Part shown: piece after piece, positions 6,555 through 9,576 of the stretch
Layout of the letters: the number at the start of each line of letters is the position of its first letter
How positions within the stretch are numbered: the stretch's first letter is position 1
Source: Ferruginibacter sp.
GTDB taxonomy: Bacteria; Bacteroidota; Bacteroidia; Chitinophagales; Chitinophagaceae
Direction of reading: 5' to 3'
NCBI GenBank assembly: GCA_025362765.1
Contig: JANYFI010000372.1
Coordinates: 1 to 9,576 of the forward strand
Length of the DNA stretch: 9,576 nucleotides
Made by a program: the position numbers and the translations under genes
The notes under the pieces: model-generated
Database searches by the model: none
Told to the model about the DNA's origin: nothing
The model's input: the letters and a program-made list of their open reading frames with translations, nothing else

Positions 6555-7883
6555 TATTTTTATCCGCAGCCTTTATTAATTGTTAAACAATGTACATAGG
6601 AAAAAACGCCTTGTTAGTATAATATATTGAACCTTTTGCGCAATGGCGATACGTTGTGCAGCAACAAAAAAATTTACTTTTTGCCGTTGCCAGCTTCTAC
6701 TGTCACAGCTACCAAACTATTGGCAGAGAAATCGCCGCCACCACTGCCCCATCAATCTCCGCGGCGGCTATTGCTGGGGCCCAATAAAAGTTTTCGATTA
6801 TTTAGTTCATGGGTTAATCGGGGCTGGTCAAAAATACATTCGTGCTGAAAGTATCGTAATTGCCTACATACCAGTCCGCTGTGGCAATATCAAGTCGAAC
6901 TGTCACTCCCGAATATGGCCACCTAAGAGCGTTTCATACAATATATAATAAATGGCAGATTATCATTGTAAAGATTTGTACCCGCAATAATGTTGAATGA
7001 TCCGGCTATTAACTGTTGCTAAAGAAAAAAGTGTCGCTACCAATTACTAAATAGTGCTCACCATAATTACCAAAAATGTATCTGCAACCTTTAATTATTA
7101 CTAACGGGATTAATAAATACGCTACGCCCTGTAAACAAGAAACGATACAAAAAACGAAATGTCGCTCTTGTACAGGAAAAGAAATGGTTGCAATTTTACA
7201 TCGGAAAGAAATCGGTGAAAAAGAAGTCGGGAAACACTAACAGTACCGGTTAAAAACAGAAAATGACTTAACGAATTCTTATGAAATACTAACAATCCAA
7301 CATCCGGGTCTATGCCTTTAAAAGCGACGATGATCTCAAAAGCCAATAAACCCAATATACCGGAACCAACCTCTACCAGGTGAAATTCCAAAAACCAGCA
7401 AAAAAAAACCAATATCGTTTGCCTATGCTGTTAAAAGCGAAGATGGCAAAAAACCAGTTCTACAGCATTTAAATCTTTATTCCGGATTAAATGCCTATTG
7501 TATTCCAATTAATCTTGACAATTCAAACAAGGCTGGTGACAAATTTGTGCTTCCACAGACTATTTCGATAGCTGTGGAAGTTTTATTTTACGAGTTCTCT
7601 TTCTGACGTGCCGTGGCACAAAATCTACGGCAAGTAATAACGTTGTATTACACAGTATTGCCATTGCAGTCGTTAACAGCAAAAAGATACTCCTCACCAA
7701 TACAAGGTTGCCCTAAACCCGTCATTGGCATTTCAAAATAATCATCCTTATTACCTGCATAACAGCCCGTTGGTGAAACGTGCTACCGCCCATGTAGAAA
7801 ACTAATTTGCAGGCAACACAAGTTGTAACTTCAAACTTACATCACTCAATTATTTGTTGTAAAGTATTTAAAAATCCATTGTC
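6555..7883. other. 1.3-kb region without an intact gene, probably decayed coding DNA
   Basis: No frame gives a convincing full-length protein, but protein-like stretches bounded by stops occur on both strands. Minus strand: 6933-6817 (39 codons, containing DIATADWYVGNYDTFSTN), 6751-6677 (25 codons, GSGGGDFSANSLVAVTVEAG) and 7782-7651 (44 codons, SPTGCYAGNKDDYFEMPM). The first and third share the motif [WC]Y[VA]GNxD. Plus strand: a stop-free stretch 7334-7603 (containing YAVKSEDGKKPVLQHLNLYSG) with no start codon. A strong plus-strand terminator at 7550-7589 suggests that a plus-strand gene once ended nearby. The picture is of one or more genes broken by several frameshifts and stops. I do not recognise the original families. 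Confidence 0.5.
7550..7589 (+). terminator. Strong rho-independent terminator
   Basis: CTTCCACAG (7550-7558) pairs perfectly with CTGTGGAAG (7572-7580). Past a bulged A the stem continues with CTA/TAG, closing a TTTCGA loop. TTTTATTTT follows immediately (7581-7589). Stem plus U-tract fits plus-strand termination only. No intact gene ends just upstream; the nearest plus-strand gene stops at 6554, about 1 kb away. Confidence 0.78.
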
Positions 7884-8447
7884 ATGCTCACCCAATCAAG
7901 CCACCATGTGTCCTACCGGGCTGAAATAATTTTATCAGTTGTATTTTTCATTGCTTCCCTTATTTGTTTCATCGTCAATTATTCCATCGATCGATCCTTT
8001 AGTTGGTCTCTTTTTCCTGCAGGTGCATTGTTTATGATATGGGCTACCATTACCCCCTTGATGGTACTCCAAAAAAATAAAGCACTGGGTGCCTTTGCAG
8101 CACTTTGACTCACGTTAATACCTTTTTTATTGCTGGTGCAATGGCTGGTACCTGCAAAGGGTTGGTTTTTACCACTGGCCCTGCCACTAGCTATATTGGT
8201 ACTGGCAGGGCTCGGCGTTTCTCTTTGTGCGTTTCGTTTTACAAAAAACAAATTGTATGCTGTAGCGGTCGCCATTTTTGTGTTTGGTGTAGCAGTCAAT
8301 TACGGCGTAAGCATTATTATAAAAAATTATTTGCCTTACACAAGTATTGATGAAATTTCAAGGATGTCAACCATGTCCATTGCGGGTATTTTATCTGTGT
8401 TACTGGTGGTAATTGGCTCTCTTAAAAAGAGTACTGTACAGGGTTAA
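7884..8447 (+). pseudogene. Small multi-pass membrane protein gene interrupted by one in-frame TGA
   Basis: The frame starting at ATG 7884 is open to TGA at 8106-8108 (codon 75), then continues in the same frame without a break to the TAA at 8445-8447. The total is 187 codons before the final stop, counting the internal TGA. Residues on both sides are one continuous hydrophobic protein: helices near 14-32 and 41-62, then after the stop LTLIPFLLLVQWLVPAKGW, PLALPLAILVLAGLGVSLCAF, LYAVAVAIFVFGVAVNYGV and a last helix near the end, with a basic C-terminus (KKSTVQG). The second part has no ATG near its beginning. A single substitution such as TTA (Leu) to TGA explains it, because the position falls in a hydrophobic helix. 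Alternatives are a sequencing error or readthrough. I do not know the function; it looks like an uncharacterised inner-membrane protein. Confidence 0.75.
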
Positions 8448-8609
8448 GTAAATTATTTTTGACTAATTGAGGCGCTGGTAACAATACCTTCCTGCCTAAC
8501 GACCTGTAGCTTTCAACCTGCACTTGCCGCAGTTTCGCGCCTATTCAAACCAATAGAATACAACAACAATAGAGTACTTAGCCCATCACGATTACACTAT
8601 ATTTTTTCC

Positions 8610-8617
8610 TAATTTTG
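8610..8617 (+). promoter_or_regulatory. -7 promoter box almost adjoining the PAP2 start codon
   Basis: TAATTTTG is an exact TAnnTTTG match ending 3 nt before ATG at 8621. A transcript started from it would begin at or just after the start codon, implying a leaderless mRNA if the box is used. I see no good -33 TTG at the right distance, so it may be chance in AT-rich DNA. Confidence 0.4.
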
Positions 8618-8620
8618 GAT

Positions 8621-9322
8621 ATGCGAAAACAGCATTACTATTCACTTTGGATACGAAATTATATAAAACAATTGTCATCATCACTGTTGGTGCTGGCAGG
8701 CATTTTTGCTACCTGTTTACTTGTGCTTTACCAGATGGCAGACATGGTGTTTGAAGACAAAGACACCGCTTTTGATGACCATATTTTTGCATTCATTGCT
8801 CCTTATATTAATGCAGGCAATACGGCCTTTATGCAAGCCGTTACTTTTTTTGGCTCTGCCCAATTTTTACTCCCGGCAAGTGTTTTGTTGATTGTATATG
8901 TAAGGTGGATAAAAAAGCAGCCTGTTGACGCTTTAAAAATTGCAGCCGTTTCTGTTACCGGTACAGCCGTGCTATTTTTATTAAAATTTATATTGCAGCG
9001 GCAGCGACCGCTGGCCCCGTTAATTGCCAGAGCCCACGGCTACAGTTTCCCCAGCGGACATAGTTTTAGCAGCGTAGTGTTTTACGGTATGCTAGCTTAC
9101 ATCGGCTACCGCTTTATAAAAACCAACTGGCTTAAATGGGGGTTATTTGCGGCGTTATTTCTATTCGCTGCACTCATCGGCTTTAGCCGTATTTATTTAA
9201 AACTGCATTATGCCAGCGATGTGGTGGCAGGATTTTGTCTCGGTATTATCTGGCTATTGCTGGCAAAGTGGCTTTTGTTCGGCAGGGCAAAACCGTTTAC
9301 AGAAAAGGCCACTGTTGGTTAG
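8621..9322 (+). CDS. PAP2-family (type 2 phosphatidic acid phosphatase) membrane phosphatase
   Basis: Inner-membrane phosphatase of the PAP2 superfamily. Relatives remove phosphate from phosphatidic acid, undecaprenyl pyrophosphate or phosphatidylglycerophosphate on the outer face of the membrane. The 233-residue product has the full three-part signature: KFILQRQRP (Lys122 to Pro130, KX6RP), PSGH (144-147, with His147 the proton donor), and SRIYLKLHYASD (189-200), with Arg190, nucleophile His196 and Asp200. About six membrane segments are visible (near 20-38, 68-94, 104-125, 148-165, 171-188 and 201-219). The start is the ATG at 8621, which lies just before the first basic stretch and TM segment; a TTG two codons upstream is less likely. 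It is followed by a nested inverted repeat that may end the transcript. The precise lipid substrate is not determinable. Confidence 0.95.
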   Translation: MRKQHYYSLWIRNYIKQLSSSLLVLAGIFATCLLVLYQMADMVFEDKDTAFDDHIFAFIAPYINAGNTAFMQAVTFFGSAQFLLPASVLLIVYVRWIKKQPVDALKIAAVSVTGTAVLFLLKFILQRQRPLAPLIARAHGYSFPSGHSFSSVVFYGMLAYIGYRFIKTNWLKWGLFAALFLFAALIGFSRIYLKLHYASDVVAGFCLGIIWLLLAKWLLFGRAKPFTEKATVG

Positions 9323-9375
9323 CTAAGCGCAACATTGGATAAACAATTCCCTGGTTGCGACAAAGATTGCTTAGC
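9322..9375. repeat. Nested inverted repeat after the PAP2 gene
   Basis: Three nested complementary pairs occur: GCTAAGC (9322-9328) with GCTTAGC (9369-9375), CGCAAC (9328-9333) with GTTGCG (9354-9359), and ATTG (9334-9337) with CAAT (9344-9347). Together they make a long, bulged hairpin beginning at the PAP2 stop codon. No U-tract follows, so it may be a factor-dependent end or an mRNA-stability structure. Confidence 0.45.
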
Positions 9376-9442
9376 CCCGCCAAACGAAACTCTTGCTGGC
9401 AATTGCATCCCTTTAGCTATATTGCAATAAACGCTGCACCTC

Positions 9443-9576
9443 ATGCCTGTAAATCAACCCATGCAACAAAACCCTATTGGTGATTTTATTGAAGACGATA
9501 CTTTTTACCGTTACAGAAAAGCAGTGGATGGCATGGATAAACCCATTGTAAGCATCTACATTTTTGCTACACTTAG
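9443..9576 (+). CDS. Hypothetical protein, N-terminal fragment (runs off right edge)
   Basis: Open frame from ATG 9443 to the window end (44 codons), beginning MPVNQPMQQNPIGDFIEDD and then TFYRYRKAVDGMDKPIVSIY. The composition is that of a soluble globular protein, mixed charged and aromatic, with no signal peptide. ATG at 9461 is an alternative start. A weak -7-like TATATTGC (9418-9425) lies upstream. I do not recognise the family from this fragment. It could be cotranscribed with the PAP2 gene, though 120 nt and a hairpin separate them. Confidence 0.6.
   Translation, partial: MPVNQPMQQNPIGDFIEDDTFYRYRKAVDGMDKPIVSIYIFATL

Noticed and set aside
6681..6856. Possible decayed PKD domain on the plus strand (LPLPASTVT, WGP, KFSI, KYI, VLKVS in different frames)
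   Set aside because: The pieces need several frameshifts and their spacing (W to GP and GP to GL too short) does not fit the PKD fold well; a minus-strand reading is equally protein-like.
7122..7412. 96-codon minus-strand frame rich in Phe and Leu
   Set aside because: The hydrophobicity comes from A-rich plus-strand sequence read in reverse; no start context or recognisable motif.

Overview
This window looks chromosomal and comes from a member of the Bacteroidota, most like Chitinophagaceae. The evidence is a SusC/RagA-type TonB-dependent receptor, promoters of the TTG...TAnnTTTG type, no strong Shine-Dalgarno sequences, and moderately AT-rich DNA with typical Bacteroidota enzymes. I saw no tRNA, rRNA, CRISPR array or intact mobile element.

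Layout. (1) Positions 1-993, minus strand: the 5' end of a susC-like gene (start at 470, running off the left edge). A long structured leader precedes it. The leader begins at a promoter with a near-palindrome between its -33 and -7 boxes (961-993). It then carries a 31-codon ORF ending in six consecutive Cys codons (889-794), followed by two strong stem-loops (717-640 and 559-534). This is the most interesting part of the window, because it has the architecture of a cysteine-responsive leader-peptide attenuator in front of a nutrient-uptake receptor. (2) 1169-2233, plus strand: an Old Yellow Enzyme-family flavin oxidoreductase, divergent from the leader. (3) 4956-2278, minus strand: an 892-residue GH63/MGH1-like glycoside hydrolase, convergent with the oxidoreductase. 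(4) 4957-5630: a gene-poor spacer with several small hairpins. (5) 5631-6554, plus strand: a secreted SGNH/GDSL hydrolase with a good Bacteroidota promoter. (6) 6555-7883: about 1.3 kb without an intact gene. It holds short protein-like stretches interrupted by stops, a duplicated minus-strand motif, and one clear plus-strand intrinsic terminator (7550-7589), and it is probably a decayed gene region. (7) 7884-8447, plus strand: a small multi-pass membrane protein gene broken by a single in-frame TGA. (8) 8621-9322, plus strand: a PAP2 phosphatase with a complete catalytic signature and a -7 box almost touching its start codon. (9) 9443 to the right edge, plus strand: the start of an unrecognised gene.

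The genes do not form one pathway. The intact ones look like separate transcription units: a nutrient-uptake receptor, an ene-reductase, a carbohydrate hydrolase, an extracytoplasmic esterase-like enzyme and a lipid-phosphatase-like membrane enzyme. The regulatory story is concentrated in the susC leader.
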